DNA of 41,699 bases, from assembly GCA_021163925.1 (NCBI GenBank), contig JAGGTD010000072.1, positions 1 through 41,699 on the forward strand, given 5' to 3'. Below the pieces are notes generated by a model. It did not search any database and had not been told where the DNA came from. It was given only the letters and a program-made list of their open reading frames with translations. Of the stretch, positions 16,075 through 24,255 are shown one piece after another. Position numbers and translations under genes: made by a program. Within the stretch, counting starts at the first letter, position 1, and the number at the start of each line of letters is the position of its first letter. Origin of the DNA: Nitrososphaerota archaeon (GTDB lineage Archaea > Thermoproteota > Nitrososphaeria_A > Caldarchaeales > Wolframiiraptoraceae).

Positions 16075-17156
16075 CTCTCCTCCACCTCCTCAACAATCTT
16101 AGAAATAACTTCTCGAAGATCTATTCCAGCCGGACACCAGGTGATGCATCTACCGCATCCAACGCATCCAAATGATCCGAATTGCCTGAGCCAGTAGACG
16201 AACTTGTGGAGGATCGAGTGTCTATATCTAGCCCATAGATCTTTCCTGAAATGTCCTCCAGCGACTTGAGCATAGCTATAGCTGTGGCATCCATCCCAGA
16301 TCCTAATCCTCCTCGAAGATCCATCTAGCTCTGGTTCATCGATTATGTCGAAGCAGAAGCAGGTGGGGCAGACCATGTTACAGTTCGCGCATCCCAGGCA
16401 TCTCTCAGCAATCTCTCGATAAACTTTCGATTCGAGGTTTAGCTCCAAGATGTCTGGAAGGTTCTCCAACCTAAATCCTGCCTTAGCCCTTTCAGCCGCC
16501 TTCAAGATCGCCCGCCTAAAAGCACCCACTTGATCAGGTGTCGCGGGCTCTAGACTCAGCTCTCCTAGGATATCTGCTCCTAGATCGCTTCCAGGCTGGA
16601 ATAGGATTATGGAGTTATCAAGCCTGGTATACGCTATGTCAAATCCCGTTGAGGCGGCTGGTCCAGTTCCCATGGTTGCGCAGAAGCAGTTCTCCCCCGG
16701 CTCCACGCAGTTCTCAACCACGAGGAGCAGGTTTTCCCGCATCTTTAAGAAATACTCATCTCCAAGCTCTCCCTGAACTCTGTCCATGATCTTTATCGCC
16801 GCCAGGTCGCATGGCTTTATCCCGAAGAGCGCGGTCTTCTCAAACCTATAGCTCGGATACTCTATCTTCCAATCCTTTGTTACCCTGAAGATGGTCAATT
16901 CTGGAGGGTAGAGTAGTTGCTTGGGAGAGTCTAGTGGAGTTCTAAATCTTCCACCGTCCACCCGAATCCTGTAGTAGCCCGGCCTTTGAACGTCGCTGAC
17001 TCCGTATGGGATCTCCTCAAAGCTTTGAAGCTCGCCAAGCCTTACGACACCGTCTTCAAGTCTCGGCCCGACGATCCTATAATTTCTGTCTCTGATCTCT
17101 TGGAATAGCCTCTTGAGCTCTGAGAACCCGCCTGAATATAATGGGCCTGAGAACAA
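16062..17156 (-). CDS. hydB: Hydrogenase Fe-S subunit (beta)
   Basis: First gene of the hydBGDA operon, the same order as in Thermococcales. A 364-residue protein of the sulfhydrogenase beta/anaerobic sulfite reductase A family. Two [4Fe-4S] ferredoxin-like motifs lie near the C-terminus, CLGCANCNMVCPTCFCFD and CVGCGRCITWCPAGIDL. Earlier motifs are IKPCDLAAIKIMD and ENCFCATMGTG. It passes electrons between the flavin subunit and other carriers. The TTG at 17156 is the assigned start, with a TATA box centred about 32 bp upstream (17184-17193). The first few residues (MFSGPLYSGG) are weak, so a slightly later start is possible. Confidence 0.93.
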   Translation of the reverse strand: MFSGPLYSGGFSELKRLFQEIRDRNYRIVGPRLEDGVVRLGELQSFEEIPYGVSDVQRPGYYRIRVDGGRFRTPLDSPKQLLYPPELTIFRVTKDWKIEYPSYRFEKTALFGIKPCDLAAIKIMDRVQGELGDEYFLKMRENLLLVVENCVEPGENCFCATMGTGPAASTGFDIAYTRLDNSIILFQPGSDLGADILGELSLEPATPDQVGAFRRAILKAAERAKAGFRLENLPDILELNLESKVYREIAERCLGCANCNMVCPTCFCFDIIDEPELDGSSRRIRIWDGCHSYSYAQVAGGHFRKDLWARYRHSILHKFVYWLRQFGSFGCVGCGRCITWCPAGIDLREVISKIVEEVEERCRK

Positions 17157-17183
17157 GGTCTTATTGAGACTCAGGATTCATGC

Positions 17184-17193
17184 GATATTTAAG
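17184..17193 (-). promoter_or_regulatory. TATA box of the hydBGDA-hypF(-argF) operon
   Basis: Minus-strand CTTAAATATC is a good archaeal TATA element. Transcription would start near 17165, giving a leader of only about ten bases before the TTG of hydB. The 166-bp divergent gap to the protease gene contains no other clear element. The same AT-rich block may also serve the plus strand. Confidence 0.5.
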
Positions 17194-17322
17194 TTATTAG
17201 CATTTCACCGCGATCAAAATGTGTATCCATCATGCTCTCATTCAACAGCTTTAGAGGAGGCTGTGTAGAGAGGAGCTTAGAAGCTATTGCTGAGAGATTT
17301 GAGGCGGTAAAGGTTATAGGAT

Positions 17323-17838
17323 ATGGCCCATGAAGCTATCAATGGATTGGCGTGGAGAGACTCTTTGACGAGGATCATCGAGGATCTCCGAGGCGAAAAA
17401 CCGATAGCGATCATAGGGCTTGGAAACAAGCTTAGAAGGGATGATGGGGTCGGGGTGTATGTCGCATCAAAGCTCAAGAATCTCTTAAGAGACGTTAGCG
17501 GGGTCGAGGTGATCGTGGCTGAGGATAGGGTGGACTATGCGGCCAAGGAGTTGGAGAAGGTTAACCCTCGCCTCATAATCGTGATAGATGCCATGGAGTT
17601 TCATGGAGTCCCTGGAGAGATAAGGGTCGTGAGGCTTGAAGATGTTGAAGAGCCATATGCATACACCCATAGAATCCCGATGAAGACCATCTTCAAGCTT
17701 GTGGGAATCGAGGCCCCAACCTATGTGATTGGAATCCAAGTAGCTAGTAGGGATTTTGGAGAAGGGTTGAGTAGGGAGGTTGAGGTAGCTGGAGATGAGG
17801 TCATAAAATTCCTAGTGAAGATTTTAAGAGGTGGTTAG
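17323..17838 (+). CDS. Hydrogenase maturation endopeptidase (HycI/HyaD, peptidase M52 family)
   Basis: Cleaves the C-terminal tail of the hydrogenase large subunit after nickel insertion. A 171-residue protein. It has the family opening IIGLGNKLRRDDGVG, where the second Asp is a nickel-sensing ligand, the second ligand in VIDAMEF and the His in YTHRIP. The first about 28 residues (MAHEAINGLAWRDSLTR...) precede the usual family start. A TAG lies in frame two codons before the ATG, so no longer start is possible; an internal start cannot be excluded. It is the only protease seen for two hydrogenase large subunits. Its TAG overlaps the hypE stop (TTAG, 4 bp). Confidence 0.93.
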   Translation: MAHEAINGLAWRDSLTRIIEDLRGEKPIAIIGLGNKLRRDDGVGVYVASKLKNLLRDVSGVEVIVAEDRVDYAAKELEKVNPRLIIVIDAMEFHGVPGEIRVVRLEDVEEPYAYTHRIPMKTIFKLVGIEAPTYVIGIQVASRDFGEGLSREVEVAGDEVIKFLVKILRGG

Positions 17839-18908
17839 CAGATTCTCGGAACAGGATCTCCGATAGGCATAGGTAGATACCTTAATCCGCCTATCTCCGT
17901 CTTAACGACGACCCCATCGAACTCTTTCGTAAATTCTCCAACGATCTCAGCCCGCCTTCCAAGCGGATCTGATCTAAGGGCGTTTAAGACCTCCTCGGCC
18001 ATCTCCGCCGTGACCGCTAAGACGACCTTCCCCTCATTAGCGAGTTCAAGCGGATCTATCCCGAGGATGTCTGAAGCCGTTTGAACCTCGTCGCTCACCG
18101 GTATCTTCTCTTCATGGATGATGATCCCTATCCCCGTGGCCTCACTCCACTCATTTAGAAGCGAGGCAACCCCGCCTCTCGTCGGATCCTTCGCCGCCAC
18201 CACGCCACCCACCTCTAAAACCCTTGACATCAAGCCATTCAGCGGAGCTGCATCCGATTTTATCCCGGAGATCTCAAGCCCAAGCTCACCTCTAGCGGCC
18301 ATGATCGCTATCGCGTGCTCGCCTATTGGACCCGAGATTATTATCTTGTCTCCAGGTCTTATGTTTCTGAAATCGAGCCATCTCGACTTCAACGATCTCC
18401 CATTCCTTGAGACCAACTTCAAGTTTTCATCCAAGAATCTGCTCCGCTTCCCTATTCCAGCCGTGTTTATTATCAGTTCATCGAGCTTCCCCCTCTGAAT
18501 CACCTTCGTGTCCCCGGTTATGATCTCGACCCCGGCCTTCTCCGCGGCCTCATCCATGCTCTTGAGGATCTTATCGAGCTTGCTCATCGGGAACCCCTCC
18601 TCGATCACCAAGGCGCATGAGATCGCTAAGGGCTCAGACCCTATGACGGCTAAATCGTTCACCGTCCCAGAGACGCTTAGAGACCCTATATCCCCACCAG
18701 GGAAGAAGATCGGCTTAACAGTGTAGGAGTCCGTCGTGAATGCTATCTCTTCGATGACGGATGAATCTGCCAAGAGCTTTAGGGGGATCTCGACGAACTT
18801 CCTCCTAGACCTGAAGCTCGGTAGGATGTGCTCCTTGATGAACTTATGCATGTATGCTCCTCCACCGCCATGCAAGATTCCCACACGTTCTTCAAGATCC
18901 TTAGACAA
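17835..18908 (-). CDS. hypE: HypE, carbamoyl dehydratase for hydrogenase CN ligand
   Basis: ATP-dependent dehydration of the HypF-delivered carbamoyl group on the terminal cysteine gives the thiocyanate that supplies CN to iron. A 357-residue PurM-like protein. ILHGGGGAYMHKFI opens the fold; FPGGDIGSLSVSGTVNDLAVIG and DPTRGGVASLLNE are family motifs. The sequence ends in the diagnostic PRIC, providing the acceptor Cys. Start TTG 18908 has a GGTGAT ribosome site that overlaps the hypD stop, so hypD and hypE are probably coupled. Convergent with the protease gene. Confidence 0.97.
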   Translation of the reverse strand: MSKDLEERVGILHGGGGAYMHKFIKEHILPSFRSRRKFVEIPLKLLADSSVIEEIAFTTDSYTVKPIFFPGGDIGSLSVSGTVNDLAVIGSEPLAISCALVIEEGFPMSKLDKILKSMDEAAEKAGVEIITGDTKVIQRGKLDELIINTAGIGKRSRFLDENLKLVSRNGRSLKSRWLDFRNIRPGDKIIISGPIGEHAIAIMAARGELGLEISGIKSDAAPLNGLMSRVLEVGGVVAAKDPTRGGVASLLNEWSEATGIGIIIHEEKIPVSDEVQTASDILGIDPLELANEGKVVLAVTAEMAEEVLNALRSDPLGRRAEIVGEFTKEFDGVVVKTEIGGLRYLPMPIGDPVPRIC

Positions 18909-18914
18909 GCATCA

Positions 18915-20087
18915 TCACCCCTCAAACATTCTCTTAGCTCTTGGAGGTTGTGAGCCTATCTCACAGACCCCGCTCCTACATTTGATCCCAACGACCTTAT
19001 GCTGAGCCCAGATCCTACACGTTCCCTCGACCCCGACCATGGTCGGCCCTATCGGGGTGGCTGGGGTGCAGCTCTTCATGTATAACGGGCATTCAGGTGG
19101 ATCTATCAACCCTTTAATCACCTCAGCGCATCTCGCATTCGATGGGAAATGGTCTCCTTTACCGGATGCCAGTCCATAGATCTTCCTCGCATCGACCTTC
19201 GAGAACTTTTCCTTGAAGTTCATGGCGCTATCTGGGACTATCGCCACCCCCCTCCAGTATCCATCATCAAAGTCGAAGACCTCTCTGAGATTCTTCTGAG
19301 CATCTAGATTCCCATCCCATGTGACAGCTCTCCTATACTCGTTCTCCATCTTCGGGTTCCTATCCTTAATCTGCTTTAGGATCATGTAGATCGCTAGGAG
19401 GATGTCAAGAGGCTCGAACCCCGCGAAGACCATGGGCTTCCTAACCCTATCAAAGTATGGCTTATACGCCTTCATCCCACTTATCGTCGAGGCGTGGCCT
19501 GGGTTTATGAATGCGTCGATGGCGAGGTCCTCGGACTCCGCGAGCAATCCAACCGCTGGAGGAACATATCTGTGAGATGAGATTATCTTCAGGTTCTCTG
19601 GAAGCCCCTTTAAGACCGCGTAGGCCACGATTGGAGCCGTCGTCTCGAATCCAGCTCCGAGGAAGACATACTCTTGACTCGGATTCGATCTCGCGAGCTT
19701 AACCGCATCCATAAAGCTGTAAACCACCCCAACCCTACCTCCCTGAGCCCTACAATCCTCAAGCGAGACCATCCTCGACCCCTTAGCCCTAGACATATCC
19801 CCATAGGTCAAGACGTTAACCCCATCCAACGCGAGCTTAATCGCGGAGTCGATATCGGATGCGGGGGTTATGCAGACCGGGCATCCAGGCCCAGCTCGAA
19901 CCACGACATTCTCGGGTAGAAGTGCTCTGATGCCCCAATGGGTTATCGTCCATTCATGGGTTCCACAGACATGCATTATCTTAACCACTTCGAGGTCTTT
20001 AGCGATCTCACGGATCTTCTCTAGGATCTTCCTCGCTAGCCTCGGATTCCTATAATGGCGGAGAGCCTGTCTTAGATCCCAGCCCAT
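18915..20087 (-). CDS. hypD: HypD, Fe-S scaffold protein for Fe(CN)2CO assembly
   Basis: Partner of HypC that holds the iron during CN/CO ligand attachment. A 390-residue protein of slightly above usual length. Conserved motifs: MHVCGTHEWTI (redox Cys), GPGCPVCITP, YGDMSRAKGS, FLGAGFETTAP, INPGHASTISG, FAGFEPLDIL, and the C-terminal cysteines PPECPLYMKSCTPATPIGP and EGTCRIW that bind [4Fe-4S]. A GGGAG site lies directly before ATG 20087. An AT-rich block at 20114-20133, between hypC and hypD, could be an extra promoter. Confidence 0.97.
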   Translation of the reverse strand: MGWDLRQALRHYRNPRLARKILEKIREIAKDLEVVKIMHVCGTHEWTITHWGIRALLPENVVVRAGPGCPVCITPASDIDSAIKLALDGVNVLTYGDMSRAKGSRMVSLEDCRAQGGRVGVVYSFMDAVKLARSNPSQEYVFLGAGFETTAPIVAYAVLKGLPENLKIISSHRYVPPAVGLLAESEDLAIDAFINPGHASTISGMKAYKPYFDRVRKPMVFAGFEPLDILLAIYMILKQIKDRNPKMENEYRRAVTWDGNLDAQKNLREVFDFDDGYWRGVAIVPDSAMNFKEKFSKVDARKIYGLASGKGDHFPSNARCAEVIKGLIDPPECPLYMKSCTPATPIGPTMVGVEGTCRIWAQHKVVGIKCRSGVCEIGSQPPRAKRMFEG

Positions 20088-20141
20088 CTCCCTATAACAT
20101 GGGCTGACTCGGTCTTAAAATTGATTAATTTTTCGAGAAAG

Positions 20142-20369
20142 TTAACGGACCTCAGCTAGACCTAGGATCTGCGAGTAGAGTTCTAGGGTCTTTTTAGCTT
20201 CTTCCTCATCCAAGACTTTTATAGCGTATCCCGCGTGGACGAGGACGTAGTCTCCGGGCTTGGCGTCCACCATGGCTAAGACCACCTCTCTCCTAACACC
20301 ATTTCCGAAATCGACTACGCCAATCTCTCCACCAACCTCAACGACCTTGCCGGGAACCGCGTAACACAA
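20142..20369 (-). CDS. hypC: HypC, hydrogenase maturation chaperone
   Basis: A small OB-like chaperone that carries the Fe(CN)2CO unit with HypD and escorts the large subunit. Visible motifs: CYAVPGKVVEV, VDFGNGVRREV, PGDYVLVHAGYAIKVLDEEEA. The family begins Met-Cys with the Cys as iron ligand. The first ATG (20375) would give MRLCYAVPGKV with Cys at position 4, whereas TTG at 20369 gives MCYAVPGKV, the expected N-terminus; I chose TTG (75 aa). The TATA box at 20394-20403 would place the transcript start at the ATG, so the choice is not settled. First gene of hypCDE. Confidence 0.9.
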   Translation of the reverse strand: MCYAVPGKVVEVGGEIGVVDFGNGVRREVVLAMVDAKPGDYVLVHAGYAIKVLDEEEAKKTLELYSQILGLAEVR

Positions 20370-20393
20370 CCTCATTAAGACAAGCTTTTAGAG

Positions 20394-20403
20394 ATATTTT
20401 AAC
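20394..20403 (-). promoter_or_regulatory. TATA box of hypCDE
   Basis: Minus-strand GTTAAAATAT lies in the 36-bp gap between the nuoI stop and hypC. It is about 25 bp upstream of the hypC ATG at 20375, implying a leaderless transcript independent of the upstream nuoABCDHI block. Confidence 0.45.
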
Positions 20404-20411
20404 GTTAATCA

Positions 20412-20753
20412 TCACTTCCTCTCATAGACGTGAAGCATCTTCGACTTATCCGTATCCGATAGCTCGTATTCGGGGGTCATGGTTATGGCCTTGACCGGAC
20501 AGCTCTCAGCACACTGGCCACAGTAGATGCATCTCTCTAAATGATGTTTTATCGTCGCCTCCCTTCCTCTCCCTATCATCTCGACGGCTTTCACCGGGCA
20601 GACTCTCACACATGTCCCGCATCCAATACATTTCTTCATATCCCAGACAGGTCTTCCTCTAAATCCCTCCGCCGGCTCTCTCCTCTCAAATGGATACTTC
20701 TCGGTGACGGGTTTCTTGAAGATGTTTCTCAGGGCTTCTCTAGCGAAGGCCAT
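20412..20753 (-). CDS. nuoI: NuoI/HyfH-like 2x[4Fe-4S] ferredoxin subunit
   Basis: Peripheral ferredoxin subunit of the membrane hydrogenase complex. A 113-residue protein with two motifs: CIGCGTCVRVCPVKA and CIYCGQCAESCPVKA. It feeds electrons from an external donor (probably ferredoxin, as in group 4 hydrogenases) towards the NuoB-like cluster. No NADH module (NuoEFG) or FpoF is present in the window. Last gene of the minus-strand block, 6 bp after nuoH; hypC follows with its own promoter. Confidence 0.93.
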   Translation of the reverse strand: MAFAREALRNIFKKPVTEKYPFERREPAEGFRGRPVWDMKKCIGCGTCVRVCPVKAVEMIGRGREATIKHHLERCIYCGQCAESCPVKAITMTPEYELSDTDKSKMLHVYERK

Positions 20754-20759
20754 GGTTCA

Positions 20760-21719
20760 TCACCAGATTAGCTTGAGGATTATGAATTGGATCATGGCGG
20801 CTGGGATCACGTATTTCCACATCCCGCTTAAAACCTGATCTATCCTAAATCTGGCGAAGAGCGTCTTCAAGTATCCTATTAGGAGTAGGCATGCGAACAT
20901 CTTCGCCAAGAAGATTATGATGGGTGGAATGATCCAGACTTGCTGGGGTCCTCCCAGATATAGGTCTGCGAGGATCGTCGACGCCAATACTAGCTCAACA
21001 TCCCTTCCAAGCCTTACCAACGCGAGCCTCCTACCGGTGAACTCAACATTCCATCCAGCGACTATCTCGGTCTCGGCCTCAGGGATGTCGAATGGGAGTA
21101 GCTCAAGCTCGGCGAGTAGGCAGATTACGAGAACCCCGAATCCTATAGGCTGGGTCCAAAGCCCCCAAGCGTTGTTTTGAGCCTGCCATGTCGAGATCTT
21201 CGATATTGAGAGGCTTGAAGCCGGAATCGCTGGCCCGAATAATGCGAGTAGGAATGGTATCTCATAGCCTAGGAGCTGGGTTGCAGCCCTAACCCCTCCA
21301 ACCATGCTGAAGACGCTTCCGGATAGGAATCCGCCGAGGAAGACCATGATGGTTAGCGTCGTGAAGATGAAGGCCAAGAAGATAAGATCTCCCTCGAATG
21401 AGATCAATGCTCGATGCCCCGTCATCGGGAGGATGAAGAGTGCTGTCAATGGAAGTGTAAGACATAGGAGTGGCGTGAGTGTGAAGTAAGTTCTTTCAGC
21501 GAAGGCTGGAACTATATCCTCCTTCCCTAAGAGCTTTATGAAGTCGGCGAATGGTTGGAGGATTCCTCCGCTTCCAGTGTAAGTCGGCCCCATCCTATTC
21601 TGAATTCTGGCAACGAACTTTCTCAAGACCCATTCCGAGAAGAATGCGAGGCAGATTATGAATAGAAATCCGGGGAAGATTAAGAGCTGTAGGATGAAAC
21701 TCAACGCTTCCGATACCAT
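20760..21719 (-). CDS. nuoH: NuoH-like membrane subunit
   Basis: A 319-residue integral membrane protein, the anchor between the catalytic arm and the ion-translocating arm. Characteristic pieces: ARIQNRMGPTYTGSGGILQPFADFIKLLGKED after the first helix, and the charged loop ELLPFDIPEAETEIVAGWNVEFTGRRLALV, which holds the conserved acidic residues of the proton path. About eight membrane helices are apparent. ATG 21719 is inside the nuoD 3' end (19-bp overlap). Confidence 0.95.
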   Translation of the reverse strand: MVSEALSFILQLLIFPGFLFIICLAFFSEWVLRKFVARIQNRMGPTYTGSGGILQPFADFIKLLGKEDIVPAFAERTYFTLTPLLCLTLPLTALFILPMTGHRALISFEGDLIFLAFIFTTLTIMVFLGGFLSGSVFSMVGGVRAATQLLGYEIPFLLALFGPAIPASSLSISKISTWQAQNNAWGLWTQPIGFGVLVICLLAELELLPFDIPEAETEIVAGWNVEFTGRRLALVRLGRDVELVLASTILADLYLGGPQQVWIIPPIIIFLAKMFACLLLIGYLKTLFARFRIDQVLSGMWKYVIPAAMIQFIILKLIW

Positions 21720-22879
21720 TCTCTCCCATACCTCCTAAGCATGTCTAGGGTCCAGACCTTGGCCTCCCTCTTCTCCCTATCGATCACCAAGACTCTATCC
21801 ATGCAGGCGAAGCATGGGTCTATCCCGGCCAAGACTATTGGGACATCGGCTATATAGCCTCCGACGAGCATCTTGCAGAGGGATGGGATGTTTGCGAGGG
21901 TCGGCGTCCTAATCTTACATCTCTCAGGCTTATCGGTCCCATTGGATCTGATATAGTATAAGAGTTCGCCTCTAGGCGCCTCGACCCTTGAGAGGGCTTC
22001 GGCTGGAGGAATCCTAGGCTTCACCCTAACCCTTATCTCCCCACCCGGCATCCTCTTCAAGGCCTCCCTAATTATATGTATGGACTCCAAAACCTCCCTA
22101 CTCCTCACCATTATCCTAGCGAGGCAGTCGCATCCATCCTCGACTATAACGTTGAATGGTATCTCGTCATAGGCCGCATATGGATCGTCCGCCCTCACAT
22201 CTCTCTTGACGCCGCTTGCCCTAACGGTCGGCCCAACCGCCCCATACTTTATCGCATCGGATTTGCTCAGGATCCCGACGTTGACTGTCCGCTTTAGGAC
22301 GGTCTGCTCCTTCTGGATCATCTTCAGATACTCTTTCGCCCTATCTTCGAGTGTCTTCAATCCCTTCAATATCTTATGGATCTTCTCGTCGTTCAGATCC
22401 CTCCTAACACCCCCGATCGTATTCGTCGCATAATGCACCCTATTCCCTGAAACTATTTCAAGCAGGTCCATGACAATCTCCCTATCCCTCCAAACATACA
22501 TGAAGAGTGTGTCGAATCCAATCTCATGCGCGGCGATTCCCAGCCAGAGGAGGTGGCTGTGAATCCTCTCAAGCTCCGCCACCACGACTCGGATGAACCT
22601 ACTCCTCGGAGGAGGCTCTACTCCCAAGAGCTCCTCAACTCCCTGAACATAGCATGTTGTGTGGGCGTCTGAGCATATCCCGCAGACCCTCTCTGAGAGG
22701 TATAGGCCTTGCAGATAGGTTCTGTTCTCCATAGCCTTCTCGATTCCTCGATGAATATAGCCTATCCTAACCTTGACATCCACCACATACTCTCCCTCAG
22801 TCTCTAGGATGAATCTCTCAGGCTCCTTCAGGGCTGGATGCTGTGGGCCTATGATAACCTTGATCGTCGAGCCGCTCAC
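21701..22879 (-). CDS. nuoD: Group 4 [NiFe] hydrogenase large subunit, NuoD-like, with intact nickel site
   Basis: A 392-residue protein related to the 49-kDa subunit of complex I, but with all four nickel-binding cysteines: Cys66 and Cys69 in ERVCGICSDAH, Cys356 and Cys359 in DPCFACMDR. Quinone-reducing NuoD/FpoD lack these. A 30-residue tail after Arg362 (VLVIDREKREAKVW...) resembles the C-terminal peptide removed from HycE of formate hydrogenlyase, suggesting HycI-type processing. So the complex should evolve or consume H2. Starts at GTG 22879, overlapping the nuoC stop (GTGA). The nuo symbol is used for homology only. Confidence 0.95.
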   Translation of the reverse strand: MSGSTIKVIIGPQHPALKEPERFILETEGEYVVDVKVRIGYIHRGIEKAMENRTYLQGLYLSERVCGICSDAHTTCYVQGVEELLGVEPPPRSRFIRVVVAELERIHSHLLWLGIAAHEIGFDTLFMYVWRDREIVMDLLEIVSGNRVHYATNTIGGVRRDLNDEKIHKILKGLKTLEDRAKEYLKMIQKEQTVLKRTVNVGILSKSDAIKYGAVGPTVRASGVKRDVRADDPYAAYDEIPFNVIVEDGCDCLARIMVRSREVLESIHIIREALKRMPGGEIRVRVKPRIPPAEALSRVEAPRGELLYYIRSNGTDKPERCKIRTPTLANIPSLCKMLVGGYIADVPIVLAGIDPCFACMDRVLVIDREKREAKVWTLDMLRRYGREWYRKR

Positions 22880-23361
22880 CCTTTCTCACCACCCTTCTCA
22901 ATGAGCTCCCTTATCTCCTCTAAGGTCACATCCTTCCTCAATGGATAAACCCCCTTAGGCCAATTATCTGGGAGGAGTAAAGGTGATAGATCTGGGTTGC
23001 CCTCAAACACGACTCCCAAGAGGTCGTGAACCTCCCGCTCATAGATCCCGGCGGATGGATAGAGATCTACGATCGTCGTGATCCTAGGATTCTCCTTGGG
23101 AATCTTGGTCTTTATCGAGAGCTCTATCGCATTCTGGTAGGCTATGTGATAGATGAGTTCCAGCTCCTCTCCCAAATCTCTCCCAGTTATGGTTGAGATG
23201 TGATCGAATCCAAGCTCATCCTTAGCATATCGTAAAATCTCCTTTAGATTCTTCATATCTGTCTCGGCGAATATCCTCCTCGACCTCTTAATGGTCATGT
23301 CCTTAACCTTGTTCCCGAACTTCTCCTTAATCTTCTCTAAGATCTCCTCCTCCTTACTCAT
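22876..23361 (-). CDS. nuoC: NuoC-like 30-kDa subunit
   Basis: A 161-residue protein from ATG 23361 (MSKEEEILEKIKEKFG). A longer frame to 23385 adds only MRRWRRRR inside nuoB, and GGAGG lies directly upstream of the chosen ATG. The family signature is in AGIYEREVHDLLGVVFEGNPDLSPLLLPDNW followed by YPLRKD. It contacts the large subunit and has no cofactor. Overlaps nuoB by 8 bp and nuoD by 4 bp. Confidence 0.93.
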   Translation of the reverse strand: MSKEEEILEKIKEKFGNKVKDMTIKRSRRIFAETDMKNLKEILRYAKDELGFDHISTITGRDLGEELELIYHIAYQNAIELSIKTKIPKENPRITTIVDLYPSAGIYEREVHDLLGVVFEGNPDLSPLLLPDNWPKGVYPLRKDVTLEEIRELIEKGGEKG

Positions 23362-23803
23362 CCTCCTCCGCCTCCATCTTCTCAAGGAGCTTCACAAACC
23401 CTTGAATTATGGCCTCAGGCCTAGGAGGGCATCCGGGAACATATACGTCGACTGGGAAGAGCTTATCAACTCCGCCGACCACGTTATAGCAGTCCCAGAA
23501 TGGCGCCCCACTCACGGCGCAAGTCCCTATAGCTATCACATATTTCGGCTCGGGCATCTGCTCATATATTCTGAGAAGCCTATCCCTCGTCTGATTCGTC
23601 ACAGGTCCTGTAACGGCTAAGATGTCCGCATGTCTGGGACTCCCCTTCAATAGAATCCCAAATCGCTCAACATCATATTTCGGGGTTAGGGCGGCTAGAA
23701 GCTCTATATCACATCCATTACATCCTCCCGTATTGAAGTGGATTATCCAAGGCGACCTCCTCCTCGCCCATCTCAAGAGCCCTAATCTGGCCGTGGGGAT
23801 CAC
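23354..23803 (-). CDS. nuoB: NuoB/hydrogenase small-subunit-like [4Fe-4S] protein
   Basis: A 149-residue protein holding the cluster next to the NiFe site. Cluster ligands: Cys28-x2-Cys31 (TGGCNGCDIE), the Cys of GTCAVSG and the Cys of PGCPPRPEAI. The C-x2-C spacing is the hydrogenase (Mbh/Ech/Hyc) form rather than the adjacent CC of true complex I, agreeing with the intact nickel site of the large subunit. Starts at GTG 23803, whose bases overlap the nuoA stop (GTGA). Confidence 0.95.
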   Translation of the reverse strand: MIPTARLGLLRWARRRSPWIIHFNTGGCNGCDIELLAALTPKYDVERFGILLKGSPRHADILAVTGPVTNQTRDRLLRIYEQMPEPKYVIAIGTCAVSGAPFWDCYNVVGGVDKLFPVDVYVPGCPPRPEAIIQGFVKLLEKMEAEEDE

Positions 23804-24123
23804 CTCTTAATCACGAAGATCACGGATATGAGGGTTATTAAAGCATAGGTTATCACGTGAACCGGTGAAACCTTAGAGGAGACTACGAGCATGAAGGCGA
23901 CCACGTCAAATATGAGAAAGTAGACCGCATAGATGAGGAATCTCTCAAGATTGACCCTGAGCTCCCCCTCATATGGCAGATCCTCTCCACAACTATATGG
24001 TGAGAGCTTACCCTCACTCTTCCCACCCTTAGCCGAATACCTCCCTCCCAGCCAGTAGATCAGTATGGTTAGAAGCAGTGCGATAACAAAAACTATGAAG
24101 AGGAGTAGAGCCTCATGCTGCAT
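23800..24123 (-). CDS. nuoA: NuoA-like membrane subunit
   Basis: A 107-residue protein with three hydrophobic helices and the characteristic loop YSCGEDLPYEGELRVNLERFLIYAVYFLIFDV of NuoA/FpoA. NuoA is a feature of complex I and Fpo, and not normally part of the compact group 4 hydrogenases (Ech, Mbh, Hyc), so its presence at the head of this hydrogenase block is notable. Starts at ATG 24123. I see no clear TATA for the block in the 132-bp divergent gap, although weak AT-rich bits exist. Confidence 0.93.
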   Translation of the reverse strand: MQHEALLLFIVFVIALLLTILIYWLGGRYSAKGGKSEGKLSPYSCGEDLPYEGELRVNLERFLIYAVYFLIFDVVAFMLVVSSKVSPVHVITYALITLISVIFVIKR

Positions 24124-24255
24124 CCAGGGATCGCCAAAGATGCTTATGGCGGCGTCCTAATCAACCTTATGCCCGAGAATATCCTGCCTGAGCTACTCCC
24201 TAGAAGCACGAGCCATTAAAGTAAGTTTATCTTGGAGTATATCTAATGTTTCTTG

